A stretch of DNA of 64,000 nt. Origin: Paralvinella palmiformis. Lineage: Eukaryota; Annelida; Polychaeta; Terebellida; Alvinellidae. Location of the stretch: the NCBI GenBank assembly GCA_025642065.1, contig JAODUP010001209.1, positions 1 to 64,000 on the forward strand, read 5' to 3'. Under the pieces are notes generated by a model. That model did no database searches, was not told where the DNA came from, and saw nothing but the letters and a program-made list of their open reading frames with translations. Below are positions 1-12,099 of the stretch, piece by piece (position 1 is the stretch's first letter; every line of letters starts with the position of its first letter). Position numbers and translations under genes: made by a program.

Positions 1-601
1 CCACCAACCCACGAGCTGTGTCCAATGCCACCGCTCGAGATGCGATGCAGTGTTTCTATTCCTGAGTCAGGAGTACATGCTTTAAGAGCGTACTGTGTCT
101 GCTACAGTCATTTAAATGCTGGATAACCAGGCCAAACATCTAAACGGCGTGCCTCCAAAGACGCAAATAGTGCACGGAATATATAGCTCTAGATCAACTT
201 TTCTTGAATGCAGGGACCGGGAAATATGGTCTCCACGCATAGAAAACGGAACTTTCTCAACCGCAGCATAATATGCCTTGTGATATTTGCTGGAGGGTCA
301 AATACCTCATAAACATACAAATCCAATAAATACTATGACCTACTCGTCACTATTACATCGGCGCTTTAGCAGACCGTTATGGCAGAATTGCCGTTCTGTA
401 TATTAACATTTTCAAATCAGACCTAATGTCTGCTATACAAACTATAATTATAATATAGGGTTTTATTAATGACAAGGAGACTAAAGTTAGCCTTGAATGT
501 CATAGTACAGACTGGACATAACTGGACCTAGGAAAGATAATTATATTCCCACAAACAACTAAGGTGAATTATATATACAACTAAACTTGTTATATAAAAC
601 A
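1..601 (+). repeat. F1 core repeat, tandem unit 1
   Basis: First of three head-to-tail units. The landmark ACGAGCTGTGTCC occurs at 11, 612 and 1225, giving spacings of 601 and 613 bp. The 12-bp difference comes from an extra stretch near 960 in unit 2. The unit holds the palindrome CCTGAGTCAGG near 61. The same core recurs inverted at 15.2-16.1 kb and directly at 54.8-55.4 kb. No reading frame is conserved between units, so it is treated as non-coding repeat. The left edge is cut by the window start. Confidence 0.9.
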
Positions 602-1214
602 CACCAACCACACGAGCTGTGTCCAATGCCACCGCTCGAGATGCGATGCAGTGTTTCTATTCCTGAGTCAGGAGTACATGCTTTAAGAGCGTACTGTGTC
701 TGCTACAGTCATTTAAATGCTGGATAACCAGGCCAAACACTTAAACGGCGTGCCTCCAAAGACGCAAATAGTGCACGGAATATACAGCTCTAGATCAACC
801 TTTCTTAGAACGCATGGACCTGGAAACATACAGTCTCCATGCATAGAAAAAGGAACATCTCAACCGCAGCATAATATGCCTTGTGATATTTGCTGGAGGG
901 TCAAATACCTCATAAGCATACAAATCCAATAAATACTATGACCTACTCGTCACTATTATAACAATTTATATCGGCGCTTTAGCAGACCGTTATGGCGGAA
1001 TTGCCGTTCTATATATTAACATTTTCAAATCAGACCTAATGTCTGCTATACAAACTATAATTATAATATAGGGTTTTATTAATGACAAGGAGACTAAAGT
1101 TAGCCTTGAATGTCATAGTACAGACTGGACATAACTGGACCTAGGAAAGATAATTATATTCCCACAAATAACTAAGGTGAATTATATATACAATTAATCT
1201 TGTTATATAAAACA
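602..1214 (+). repeat. F1 core repeat, tandem unit 2
   Basis: Complete second unit, near-identical to unit 1 over its whole length, including the palindrome near 661 and the stretch ending in the AGGAAAGATAATTATATTCCC landmark. A 71-codon open frame (717-932) lies inside it. The matching stretch of unit 1 does not keep the frame, so this is chance. Confidence 0.9.
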
Positions 1215-1313
1215 CACCAACCACACGAGCTGTGTCCAATGCAACCGCTCGAGATGCGATGCAGTGTTTCTATTCCTCAGTTAGGAGTACATGCTTTAAG
1301 AGCGTACTGTGTC
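1215..1313 (+). repeat. F1 core repeat, truncated unit 3
   Basis: Only the first ~100 bp of a third unit is present. It ends in the motif that in units 1 and 2 continues as GCTACAGTC, and here passes into a GT microsatellite. The CCTGAGTCAGG palindrome is mutated to CCTCAGTTAGG. Confidence 0.85.
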
Positions 1314-1323
1314 GTAAAACTCA

Positions 1324-1382
<59 letters not shown>

Positions 1383-1392
1383 ACGTGCGTGC

Positions 1393-1418
<26 letters not shown>
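1324..1418. repeat. (GT)n microsatellite
   Basis: About 95 bp of GT dinucleotides with a few AT, GC and AC interruptions. It ends the F1 tandem array. Confidence 0.97.
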
Positions 1419-1423
<5 letters not shown>

Positions 1424-3180
1424 TAAAATATGACTCTAAATTAATATATTCCAATCTCATTTTGACATTTCCACATTTGCACTCAATCAAATTGAACAAA
1501 AAGAATGAGTGTCATGTCGTATCATATTCATATTAATGTATTTTATAATTCTTCATTTGCATTCCTTCCACAGTCAAAGTGACTGTATAGAATGTATAAC
1601 CGACGATATATCAGAAAAAGAGATTTTGCGAAGATGAAAAAGTGAAAGGTTTATAATGAAATAGATCGAGTGATAGGTGAGGAATACTGATTTTCCTGAT
1701 CACAATAGAAGTGTTTTACATACAAACAGATCAACTTCGAAATTGTGGGATAATTAAATTGATAACGGGATAAATCAGACGCCAAAAATCGATCGGATGG
1801 CAGCTAATTCTGTGATCAATCTTACGAATAAAGATTTATTTGTGAAGAAAATGTAATGAACATCATGGCGAGAAGATAACATTTCTAAAACGCTTGGTCG
1901 GTAAAGATTTATTTGATAATTCATGATCATATCACGGAAGTGAAGAGATTGTTATGAACGATTTCCCATTGATGACTGACTTCTCATCCATGATATGGTG
2001 GTAGGAATGGATACAATCCCCATATTTAACATATCAAACAAACTGTATATAACTCACTGGTTGAAGGACTCATTAGCATTTAAATAGGACGTGAACAACG
2101 CGAGATAGTACATGAGAAGGAATGTGTTAGATAATAAGATTGATGACACCACAACGGTAAAAACTATCATATCAATAAGTGAAATAAATCATTTGAAAAC
2201 GTCGGCCATAATCAGTTCCTAGCCAGCTATCGTTATCTTAGCATCTGAGAAGATTCGGGAACGAACTTATTGGGTGATTTTTATTGTTGCTAGCAATTCA
2301 ATAAAGGACTAATAGTTTATTTTGTTTATAATATATATATATATGGTTTTAATGCTTATTGAATGATTGTTGTTTCAGAAAAGAGTAAATACCCGTTCAG
2401 AGCATGAAACTGTTGTTGGAAGTTGGTAATAAATTTTGTTATCACTATAGCAACTGCAGCGAAACTTTAAAACCACAAGAGTTACAAATAAAAAGGCAAT
2501 TTATATATCAAATGATTACTTTACAGTAACTTCGGGCTTTTTCAAAGCAAGGCATTACTAAATCAGGACAGGGCTACATAGTAAAGCTATATGTCACAGT
2601 TACTGCATATACACTCTAATCCATCAATAATTCATATTTATAAGAGACAGAACAACCAAAAAGGCTATATCCCTTCTACAAGAAGAAAATCAATATATGT
2701 CTATCTGAAAAAGAAATAGAAAGATAGGAGATCGCCATCATTTACATAAATTCCATAATTATGTTTATTTCTCACTAGAAATAAAGATATTGGATATTAT
2801 TTTCAAACTTTTGAATACATAACCATTAATTATGGTTGTATGATATCTAGGTAAGCCACAGACATAGCTAGCCTGCATACAAAGCAGCTAAGGACATACA
2901 TATTACTAGGGAATGGAGTTTACAGATTAAAGTCGATTGAGTTGAGGGAGAAGGTTGAAAAGAGAGATGGATGAGCTGGTGTATAATGTAAAAAAGGGAC
3001 AATATCTAATCATAGCGATCGCGCCGAATTTAGCAATAAAGTTGTTGTTGTGATTTGCTGCAATTATTTGAATAACCATAAAGGTGCATTTCAAGATATT
3101 ATCGAATGAATACTTGGTGCAATCATATAGATGTTTAGATGTATGCATAGGGAACTCCAGGTTTTCTTCCCATACTAAGT
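1419..3180. other. No gene seen; diverged repeat at 1900-2180
   Basis: AT-rich unique-looking DNA without a convincing open frame. The part from about 1900 to 2180 is diverged but alignable by eye with 16,540-16,800 (shared landmark CTGGTTGAAGGA followed by similar spacing). The two may be pieces of one old interspersed element, possibly an upstream part of the LINE whose reverse transcriptase begins near 3180. That link is inference. Confidence 0.4.
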
Positions 3181-4060
3181 ACTGGTCTGAACGGCACAAG
3201 ACAAGAAGGTATAAGTTGCCTGTTCCTTACTGTTTTGTACAGTAATGTTGTGGCAGCAAAGTGTAGTCAGTGAGTCAGGTAATTACGGTTAAGAATGAAA
3301 TTACCGCTCTGTGCATTTGTTCATGTATGTTGATGATCTGGTCATGATAAATGATAAATGCTGTTGGGGGTCGCTTACAAGCAGAACATAACACTTTATA
3401 TAGGTTCCGTCGTACCTCTGGTCTATGTGCCAGTAACAAAAAGACAAAGATCATGGTATTTAGTAAAGGTGGAACAACCAGACAAAGAGATAAATAGTTT
3501 TATCAAGGTGTATCTAGGTATTATCTTATCTTCCAGATTAAAATAGCGTCAAGCATCGAAAACCTTAGGATTGCAATCCAAGCGCGTACAGATCAAAATT
3601 AATGTTACATTTGGAAAGTGTGGCTATATGTCTTTGTTAATTAGATTATAATGATTCGGTAAATTGTATTGTATTGTATCCATATGATGATGAGGATCAT
3701 CTGGTGGATGTCTAAAATAGTACACTGAAGGACCTTGTAGATGAGCATGTTCCTTAAATGACAAGGAAATATTAAGACGTCTACTGATTCCATGCTAGAT
3801 AAGGACATACAAGCTAAAATGAGACGGCTACGGTATTGTGAGCGACTATGGATCAGTACACGTTTGTGGGTTCACTATGAAATGTTCAAGGTCAGTAATA
3901 ATTATCGGATAATCTGCATAGACAGCATTAGATGATCTTTTAAGCAACAGCCTCATATCAGTCTCTGGAAAAAGCTCAAATGTATACATCATAGAAATGC
4001 GGCACCCTTCTAGCAATGGTATGACGTGTCATAAAGTGCTGGAAAGGAACCTGTTATGCA
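3180..4060 (+). pseudogene. Degenerate non-LTR retrotransposon reverse transcriptase
   Basis: Broken reverse-transcriptase coding remains, read by shifting between frames. In order I see a GTRQEG-like stretch near 3195 (RT motif B region), the catalytic motif as MYVDDLVMI near 3325-3350 (YxDD intact), then KTKIMVFSKGG near 3440-3475, and YLGIILSSRLK near 3510-3545 followed by KTLGLQSKR. These last motifs are typical of the part of LINE polymerases just downstream of YxDD. Stops and frameshifts run throughout, so it is dead. No endonuclease is recognised upstream. The LINE clade is not determined; the KTKIMVF-KGG pattern is common in mollusc LINEs (family knowledge from memory). Confidence 0.75.
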
Positions 4061-4243
4061 TAATTAATATTATTTCAGAGAATATGGTATTAAAATAATG
4101 GGCCACATCTTTCTCTTTGATTATAATATTTTGAAAGATAGTCTGACTTTTTATGCTGATGTTAGGGATGTTATATTGACAATAATGAAGTTAGGTTTGA
4201 TATATTTACCCTATTGATGTCTGTTTAACTGCTTTAAATTTGA

Positions 4244-4246
<3 letters not shown>

Positions 4247-4323
<77 letters not shown>

Positions 4324-4348
4324 CCATGAACTCTATATACAGCAATAG

Positions 4349-4420
<72 letters not shown>

Positions 4421-4424
4421 CCAC

Positions 4425-4467
<43 letters not shown>
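4247..4467. repeat. Compound (TA)n-(CA)n-(TA)n microsatellite
   Basis: TA run 4247-4321, a 30-bp spacer, CA run 4351-4419, a short CCACACA link, then TA run 4428-4467. The open frame across it on the minus strand is a by-product of the repeat. Confidence 0.97.
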
Positions 4468-4470
<3 letters not shown>

Positions 4471-5215
4471 TTTACTAACAACTATGCCATGATAAACTAC
4501 TTCACTACTACCTAATCCAGTGTTTGGCTAATTACCATCTAATCCAGCCAATTAATATCAGATCGGAAGTTTGACCAGGAATTTCGATGTTTGGCCAATT
4601 AAGAATGTGAACTAATATGTAGCACGCTAGGTGGTGAAATAACATGACATGTGACTATCTGATATGATGTATTTCTCAATAAGACTCTATTTTTTCAACT
4701 AACAGTATACGAATATTATCTTTTGGAATAATATGTTGAAGATAACGTGTGGCTCTTCAATGCTTTGTATAGCTATCATGTACAAATAAATATATTCGTA
4801 ATAAATATGTAATATTAATATGTTTACAAAAAGAATCAACAAACAAACACAAAATGATAGTCAGTATTTATTTACACGTGAATCGAAACACTCTTTCTTA
4901 TCATGTTCACAGTATGTATATACAATACGTAGGAATATCGTATAAAACCAAATACTGATGTCTTGAAGGAAAGTAAAATGTGAATTTGTATTCTTACAGT
5001 AAAACAGTTATTTAGGGATTAATGCAGCAAAACGATATTTAGAAACATAATAACAGTTAAAGGAAACAACATCCTTGATATAAAATACACTATAAATATC
5101 ATAGAATATTATATAATGAGATGATCCCAAATAAATATATTTACTCTACTTTTACCTCTAATAGTAACAGTAACCAGATAATAGCTAAATAGTACACTGG
5201 CATAGATTACATAAT
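4468..5215. other. No gene seen
   Basis: AT-rich sequence with scattered stops in all frames and no recognisable repeat landmark apart from short duplicated phrases (CTAATCCAGxCAATTA near 4540). Confidence 0.5.
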
Positions 5216-5217
5216 AC

Positions 5218-5366
5218 ATGCGCGTGCGCGCACACACATGTACATTCACATGAACACTGACACACACATATACACACATACACACAGACTCACATAAACG
5301 CATCCATGCACACACATGCACATACACCGGCACGCGCACGAACACACAAACACCCACAAACACACG
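5218..5366. repeat. Degenerate (CA)n tract
   Basis: About 150 bp of CA-rich sequence with many TG, CG and AT interruptions, including a CGCGTGCGCGCA stretch. It looks like an old decayed microsatellite. Confidence 0.85.
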
Positions 5367-5429
5367 TATACCAGGGACTGTATTCCGGAGAATAACTATT
5401 CAAATAACTGCCATTTTAGATCAACACTA

Positions 5430-5635
5430 ACTTACTGGAGCTATTTCTGGTGAGAGAAAATCAACTATTGCACTTCCTTTCACATCCCCGAGAACCAAAA
5501 CCTCTATATTTCCATATACTCCATAAAATTCACAAAGAGACTAGTTGTTGGACAATATTAATCGTAATGCTCACAGGATGAGCAATAGTGTGTGAGTTTA
5601 ACAGTGAGTCGAAAAACCTATCATAAACAAATCAC
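5430..5635 (+). repeat. Repeat H, copy 1
   Basis: Alignable by eye with 16,180-16,360: both start TACTGGAGCTATTTCT and share GAGACTAG-TTGGACAATA, CGTAATGCTC and AACAGTGAGT in the same order. It is a diverged interspersed repeat of about 200 bp, unclassified and non-coding. Confidence 0.75.
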
Positions 5636-5689
5636 ATACGATTTTGTAGCAACAATAAAAGCCTTATCTTTGACAGATGGTGGTGATGA

Positions 5690-5780
5690 TTGATGAAATA
5701 CCCTTCAGATGCGCTGATGCCGAGACTCGAACTCAGGTGGTAGTGATCTGTGGTCCAACTCGCTAACAATTAGATCACAG
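5690..5780 (-). repeat. SINE-II (tRNA-derived), partial copy
   Basis: On the minus strand this has a tRNA-like head: the B-box-like GAGTTCGAGTCTC, preceded by a GTTAGCGAGTTGGA region resembling a decayed A box. It is followed by a short body and a TCATCACCACC-type tail. Most of the SINE-II body seen at 17.7 and 21.6 kb is missing. Confidence 0.75.
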
Positions 5781-5783
5781 ATA

Positions 5784-5885
5784 TTTAAATGGAAAATTCG
5801 GAAAGAGGCGTTATTTAAATGTCCGTTAAGTCCTTTTAAATGGAAAATTGGGAAAGAGGCATTATTTAAATGTCCATTAAATTAT
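5784..5885. repeat. Two-copy 51-bp tandem repeat
   Basis: TTTAAATGGAAAATT starts at 5784 and again at 5835. The two 51-bp copies differ at a few bases. The array directly abuts the tRNA-like end of the SINE-II piece, and may be a local duplication at the insertion edge. Confidence 0.85.
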
Positions 5886-7490
5886 ACTAGTGTCAGTGTT
5901 TGGATGTATTTGAAAGTAATTTTAATAAGCATGAATCACCTTGTAAATTGAAAACTCCTATCTGTATTGATTCGGCAGATGATGTAGATACCACTGTATT
6001 GAAATACATTAAAAATAAAAATAATTTACTAGCCAAGGTATTTTTATACCAACCGCTACTCATCTGATGTTACACAAACATTATTTCATCCCAAACCAAC
6101 ACTTAACGATTTTTTTTCAAAATGGCAAATCATGCCATTTAAAAAAAAATATGCGGTGATTAGAAGGACTTTGATAAGACATGAAGGTATTCTTTTTGAA
6201 ACTTTATGTAAAAGAAATTACTGTAAAAGTTAGTTGCGTGCTATTAAAGGAAAAATGTGGTAATAAAACAACATCGAATAAATACCGCTATTCCTACTTG
6301 CAACTGTTTGGGTTCAAAAACATGTAATATTAATAGCCGCAAAATGTGCAATCTAATAAGTGATTGCTCGTGAATATTACCAGCACCGAAATGCAGTTTT
6401 TTTTGCAAATGGGAGATATAGATACTTCTTCCTGAAAGGTGGTTATTTATGCTTATCGGTGCTAGTTATGTAATAAACAATATTTAGGCGAAACTAATTC
6501 TTCTCTTCGCTGAAGAGCCAATGGCCACCGATTTGTAATTGAGAGAAATCGTCTACGTTCTTCTTTATTTCCGTATTGAGAAGTGTTCGCAAATGACTCC
6601 TCTCTTCCTAACTGTCATCGTCAGTCTCTCGATAATTATATTTTAGGTTATCGTTGAAAGTACCAAATTAGCAGATTAAGACGAAAACCCGTTTGCATTG
6701 TTGCCAAGGGATCATTATAACCAACAGAGCCAAACAAAAAATTGCTTTCAGAAGTTATATTAGAATCAGCTGAAAAGAGTGTCACTAATACTCGTGATGC
6801 CGTTTTCTAGAGCAGGCAATATGGCTTCAGGAATAATAAATTAACAGTTTAAATTACTTCAACCAAATAGTTACTTAGAACAATACTAATATAGCCCCAT
6901 CACTCCTTACACTAAACGCAAAGCCTTTCGGGTTATTTAGTGTCAAGCATGTTGAAATACATATCTAAAAATAAATAGAATGTCTCCTGAAGTTCTAAGA
7001 AAAGGTTTTGTAACAAAACATAACTTCAGTAAAGCATTAACATCCCATAACCCACGAATCTCAACTGATCGTTACGATTTTTGTAAATCAATGAGATATC
7101 TTACTAACAATTTTCATATGGGAAGTTACGATTATTTCTTTATGAAATATAATTTTAGCTAATTTTTGTATTATTAACGCAATTTCAATGGTAAGCCAGA
7201 CATTTTCGCACCTGTATAAACATATTAATTCTATTAAATTATAATTGGCGTGGTTGTTAAACACCAGGTTACGCAATTTTACAATTAAAATAAAGAAATT
7301 AAATATAACACTTCCTTTGTTTAAAAGATATAAATGCCTATGTTAATTGTTTCCTAATGAAGATCATGTATATAAACATCAAGCAAGATGGTAATTTTAG
7401 ACATTTTCTAAAACCCGAAGAAGACTTGAATTAAGTCTAAATAGGTCGTTGTTATTGGGTTAAATCGTATTGTATTATTTTTTATTAATC
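5886..7490. other. No gene seen
   Basis: 1.6 kb of AT-rich DNA with only short open frames (60-62 codons near 7000-7270) that overlap on opposite strands and lack recognisable motifs. No repeat match was found within the window. Confidence 0.5.
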
Positions 7491-7491
7491 A

Positions 7492-7492
<1 letters not shown>

Positions 7493-7547
<55 letters not shown>

Positions 7548-7681
7548 ATATATAGATATATAGATAGATAGATAGAGAACGACGGCGGAGGGCGGGAGGA
7601 AGGAAGATATATAAATAGCGTGAGATAGAGGGGAGAGAGCGACACAGAGATAGATAGATAGATAGATAGATAGATATATTG

Positions 7682-7735
<54 letters not shown>
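7493..7735. repeat. (TA)n followed by (GATA)n tetranucleotide array
   Basis: TA run 7493-7546, then GATA/TAGA repeats to 7735. The array is interrupted at 7580-7640 by a GC-richer stretch (GACGGCGGAGGGCGGG). The 44.06-44.25 kb locus has the same TA-to-GATA order. Confidence 0.95.
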
Positions 7736-7736
<1 letters not shown>

Positions 7737-8469
7737 TCACATATGTATTGTCTTTTGTTTCACTGTATCTCCTTTGTTCATTTGAACTGCATGTCTGCCT
7801 GTCTCTCTGTCTGTTTATAATCTTGAACTACAAGGGGTGTTATATATTTTGTCGTTTGATCATACATACCATTACATGTTTTCAACAAATATATCTTCAT
7901 TTGCAAGATTGATCACAGCATTTCCTGTTTTCCAATCCATTTTCCGCGACTTGTGTATCTCGTAATAAGCTTAATTTTCCCATAATGCCTTAGTTCATAT
8001 GTTTATATATTAATCACTTGTATTATGGTAAGAAAACTCGTTGTTCCGATGTATCGTTAAACAACATTCATCCATCCCATGGTAAGAAAATTCAGTATGC
8101 CTCTATTTTACTGTCTTTCCATCTGCTTGTTTATAAACCTTTCCTTATTATTCAACTAGGAGATAAAAATTATATGCACAAATACAAACACTGAGATTTT
8201 GATAATTTTGTCTTAGAAGTCTTTAAATGTGTGTTACTTAACTGTACCTTGTTTTCAATGCCTCAGTCTTAATTAAATTATATTAAACATTATTGATAAC
8301 TAACTACAGATATTAAATTGTTTGTGCCTTTTTATTTGTAAATCATTTTAATTTTATTTACGCGAAATCTCTTGTTTTGAAATGTTGGCATTTATAGATT
8401 ATATAAAGTCATTTTGCCTGTTGAAGGAATGTAAATTAATATTTACAAAGGTCTGTAATATTAATACGT
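7736..8469. other. No gene seen
   Basis: AT-rich sequence with no supported open frame and no clear repeat. The first part of G5 may begin a little before 8470, but the similarity fades. Confidence 0.45.
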
Positions 8470-11400
8470 GAAGGCATGGCATTAGTGTGTTGCAGTTACC
8501 CCACACCATCCTGTCCTTTTAAATAGGATGGGCGTGATGTGTGATAATGGTTTGTATGTTGAATGTAAGTGAAACAATGTCGAGCTGATTATCCTCAAAG
8601 TACTATTTTTTATGCAAATGCTATTTATTTATTTATTTATTTATTTATTTATTGAATGTCATGCGTACATCATGGAAAAGATCGTTGTTTCAGAAGATTG
8701 CAATAGCCAAAGGCAGTAGGCAGATTTACAGAATATGTCAACTTTTCTCAATACGAAATAAATCTGTGAGAAAAAAAAACATATTAGGAAAAAGTAAAAG
8801 ACAAAAGTTTTCCATAAATCAGCCACAGAAATAAATGTGGTTGTACCTTGAATATGGCGGGATTTATTTCTTTTATTAGAAAATATTATGTAAATTTTAT
8901 GGCACTTATTGTTTTCTTTCCTGAAAAACAAACACAACAAAATATCTTTTCTATGGTTAGCTAAAGACTAATACATAGTATGAGTAGTGCCATTTTGCCC
9001 AATAAAAGTGTAACTAAACCCATATACCAGATTTAAATACATATGTATTATTTCAACTTTACGCTAACATAATTTAAACAATTCTTTATTGCGATAAATC
9101 ACCAGTTAAATAAGGGGGGATACTTAAATGTGGATGGTTCAGTGAGGTGATTGTTGAATAATTAAAACTAGATGACACAGTTTGTCCACATAATCTCTAC
9201 TCTACCACATGTTTTTGTCGTGTCACAATATTTATAAACACCAAAAACCTGATTTAGTCTAGCCTGTTCTAGTTTTTGGTCGAGTTCGTTTTCTTTGTAT
9301 AACACTTTTAATTCGGTAAATGTTTAACACAGAATATTACGTCAAACGGAGTACTGTAACACGTTATCGTTACATTGTGGAAATACCGTATCCAATATTA
9401 TAATCATAGGAAAATAATGCATCATTCCTTTCAATATAAATATGCCGATGTGGAGTAACAGCAATCTCCTAAATGGGATAGGTTTAGATAAATACCGGTG
9501 TATAGACGCTAACAAAGTATTGTGGATCTTCCATGTATACGTGATCCTTTTTTTACGTCAGTATGAAATGTTAAATTTGCCTTTACAAAAGAGAGTGCCA
9601 CCCAAAGACTTTGCCTTACGGCTAACAACATTGTATCCCTATACAAATATATACACATATTTAATTCAAACTGTAGCTCTATATAACGGGACGTTAATTC
9701 CTCGTTCATCTTCCATCATTCATATCTATGAAGCGTTCTTTGAAACCACAGTGTCAGCTGAATGTTATCTGTCAAGATGTCTCCAATGTCAATATATACC
9801 TGACTTATCTCCAATAAACACCTGATCTTACACCGTGGTACTACCTATTGACCATGATACTCTCTACACAGAATGTTACTGTTTATAATCACCTTATAGC
9901 ACTGGACAAATCATGCTACTGATAAACAACGTTTCTCTGTTTAAATCATATCACTACCATGTCACTTCATATTAGCCACCTTCCTACTTATATCATTGTA
10001 CTGGATATGTAGTTCTAGATGTTACGTCATTAAAATAAGTGTTACTCGCTATAAATCAATCTATATTCTACAAAATATGTTATATCTGTTATAAGTTATT
10101 TTTATTTAGTCACACATACAAACCCGAACACAATTTATTAACTTAACCTAGTGGTATCCATAACCAATATAGAAAATATAACCACACATACACATATTAC
10201 AAATTAAAAGAGGCAGCAGCAGCGACCTCTTTCATCTACCGTCTATAGATCATCCTCGCTTTTGCATATCCCCTGTCCGCATCACCTACAAAAAAGAGGA
10301 TTTCGTTCCTGCCTAAACAAGTCATTAACTAACCCGTCATTTCATCATAGTGGAAATGGACAGATAAACATTGCACACATATATAGAGCATATAACACCA
10401 TATTGACGGAATATAATTTAAATCGTACTGTATCCCCACTTGAACCAACAAGACGATGATGGTATAATAATATTATACTGCTACTTTACAGCCATAACCC
10501 CGACAAAAAGCAAATATCACTTACGTATTTCTGCTGCGCGGTACAGGTAAGGATATAACATATAAGAAAACACATAGGATCAGGATATATCTATCAATAA
10601 CACATGTCATTCTATAATGTGACATGTCATACCTTTCCAAGACGTTATAAATTCTCGTTAAATCTGGACCAACAGCAAAGGTCTAACTATCATCACTAAC
10701 AACAATAATATAGTTTTAGTTTTAATATAGGTCATTTCTAACAACAACAATAATAACAACAATAACAATTCGTATGATTCCTTTTCACGAAGAAACAATT
10801 GTGTTTCCAGCATCACACGATTCAGTTATTAGAGTATTGCGTTTGAAATCTCCAAATTATTAGATACAATCCGACTCATAATTATATGTTTCGATTGTGA
10901 ATAATCAGCTATTGCGGCACACAAGATACAACCACTCTTCGTCATCGCTGTTAATGGTGTACGTATACCTTTTTATTATCATACGTTTGTTTGTGAATGT
11001 TCTGAGGATGACATTTGTCTTGTTAGCCACCATGTCACTTGGACGTTCTGAAAATATGAGCTTATGAGAAATGGATGTTCTTCATTTCAAATAAAGAACA
11101 TTCGCATAACATTCTAATATCATCCTTAGTAAAATTTCGTACACACACAGTATTCATATTTTCCATCATCAAGGAGATGATGTTGATTGATCGCAACATC
11201 CGAGTTAGTCTAGTCTTCTATAACAAATAGTGTATTAAAGCAAATAATGGGTAAAACGTCTTCTATATAGGTTATATTTCATATATTACTATGTAATCAT
11301 CGAACTCACCATTACTGAAGAGAGCACCATTCAGAAAACATTGATTACGGCCGTAAAGGCATTTCTGCTCTTTTCTTAGGTTAGCCATAATGTTGTCATA

Positions 11401-11640
11401 AACATGAATTATTAATCTTGATAATTATCATCCTATTGTCTAAAGATATATTATATATAGTGGCCTTGCTTAGAATATCCAGTCTGGTTTACTTTTATAT
11501 TTCATGTCATCAGTCATTTACAGGTGTTTTTGTCCATTAGAAATTGAACCATTTAGGGTTTTCTGTAAATTGCACGCTTCATAAATTAGATGCAACAAAT
11601 AAATATGTAAATAAATGGATATATATGCCCTCACGAGAGG
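8470..11640 (+). repeat. G5 composite repeat, copy 1, left part
   Basis: Alignable in order with 17.61-20.33 kb. Shared landmarks include TTTCAGAAGATTG (8687 and 18,030), ATACCGGTGTATAGACGC (near 9492 and 18,769), CTTCATATTAGCCACC (near 9965 and 19,218), TAGATGTTACxxCATTAAAAT and CACGCTTCATAAATTA (near 11,573 and 20,276). Some blocks are above roughly 90% identical by eye (9490-9590), others much lower. An open frame of 127 codons at 9442-9825 is not kept in copy 2, so it is not a gene. A short (ATTT)n run lies at 8624-8655. Confidence 0.8.
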
Positions 11641-11715
11641 AATTTAATAAAAATAATAATAATAATAATAATATACAAAGTTTTTATAGCGCCCTATATA
11701 ACCTGTAAGAAGGTT

Positions 11716-11725
11716 ACTCTAAGGC
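11716..11725 (+). repeat. Target-site duplication, left, of SINE-I
   Basis: ACTCTAAGGC here and again at 12,090-12,099, exactly bracketing SINE-I within the LINE 3' region. It shows retrotransposition rather than recombination. Confidence 0.85.
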
Positions 11726-12089
11726 AAGTGAGCTCCGGTGGCCTAGCGGTTAAGCACTCGGCACTTGGTGCCAACGGTCGCAGGTTCGAACCCCGTAACA
11801 GGTCGAAACCTTTCCAGGGATTAATTTTTCGGCTCACTACATCGTGGGTGGCTGACCACGTTGAATGGCGCTGCCGTCTCCACTGAATTATTTAAAATAA
11901 AGGGGGACGTTAAAAAACCCACTGAGGACGTAAAACACTCTGGCAGTGACCACCCTCAGGGTATTTCGGCTCCTTCTTTCCGTACTGCTCCCCTGTGAGT
12001 GGTGGGGGAGGAGATTTTCAACCAATCCAACATATAGGCTGTGCTGATTAAGCGACAGCCTGGAGATTCTCCCCGAACAACAAAACCAA
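11726..12089 (+). mobile_element. SINE-I, tRNA-derived, complete copy
   Basis: 364 bp between 10-bp target duplications. The tRNA-like head has an A box (TGGCCTAGCGGTTAAG, from 11,739) and a perfect B box (GGTTCGAACCC, 11,783-11,793), the RNA polymerase III internal promoter. Body landmarks are GGCTCACTACATCGTGGGTGG, GTGACCACCCTCAGGGTATT and CTCCCCTGTGAGTGGTGGGG. It ends CCCGAACAACAAAACCAA. Other copies lie inverted at 40,725-41,083 and 54,425-54,655. The head does not close into a full acceptor stem, so it is not a tRNA gene. The SINE is non-autonomous and depends on a partner LINE. Confidence 0.9.
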
Positions 12090-12099
12090 ACTCTAAGGC
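12090..12099 (+). repeat. Target-site duplication, right, of SINE-I
   Basis: Second copy of ACTCTAAGGC. LINE sequence resumes directly after it. Confidence 0.85.

Noticed and set aside
1296..1536. Open frames of alternating Cys/Val or Thr/His across GT/CA tracts (also at 4.3, 13.7, 25.1, 54.2, 55.4 and 60.1 kb)
   Set aside because: They are produced by dinucleotide repeats, which are open in several frames on both strands, and they have no non-repeat protein content.
9442..9825. 127-codon plus-strand open frame
   Set aside because: It lies in G5 block A. The nearly identical sequence in copy 2 (18.7-19.1 kb) does not keep the frame, and no domain is recognised.
11735..11800. Possible tRNA gene
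   Set aside because: The A and B boxes are good but the ends do not pair into an acceptor stem. The sequence continues into a 360-bp body with target duplications, so it is a SINE head. The same reasoning applies to 42,624-42,700 and 21,605-21,680.
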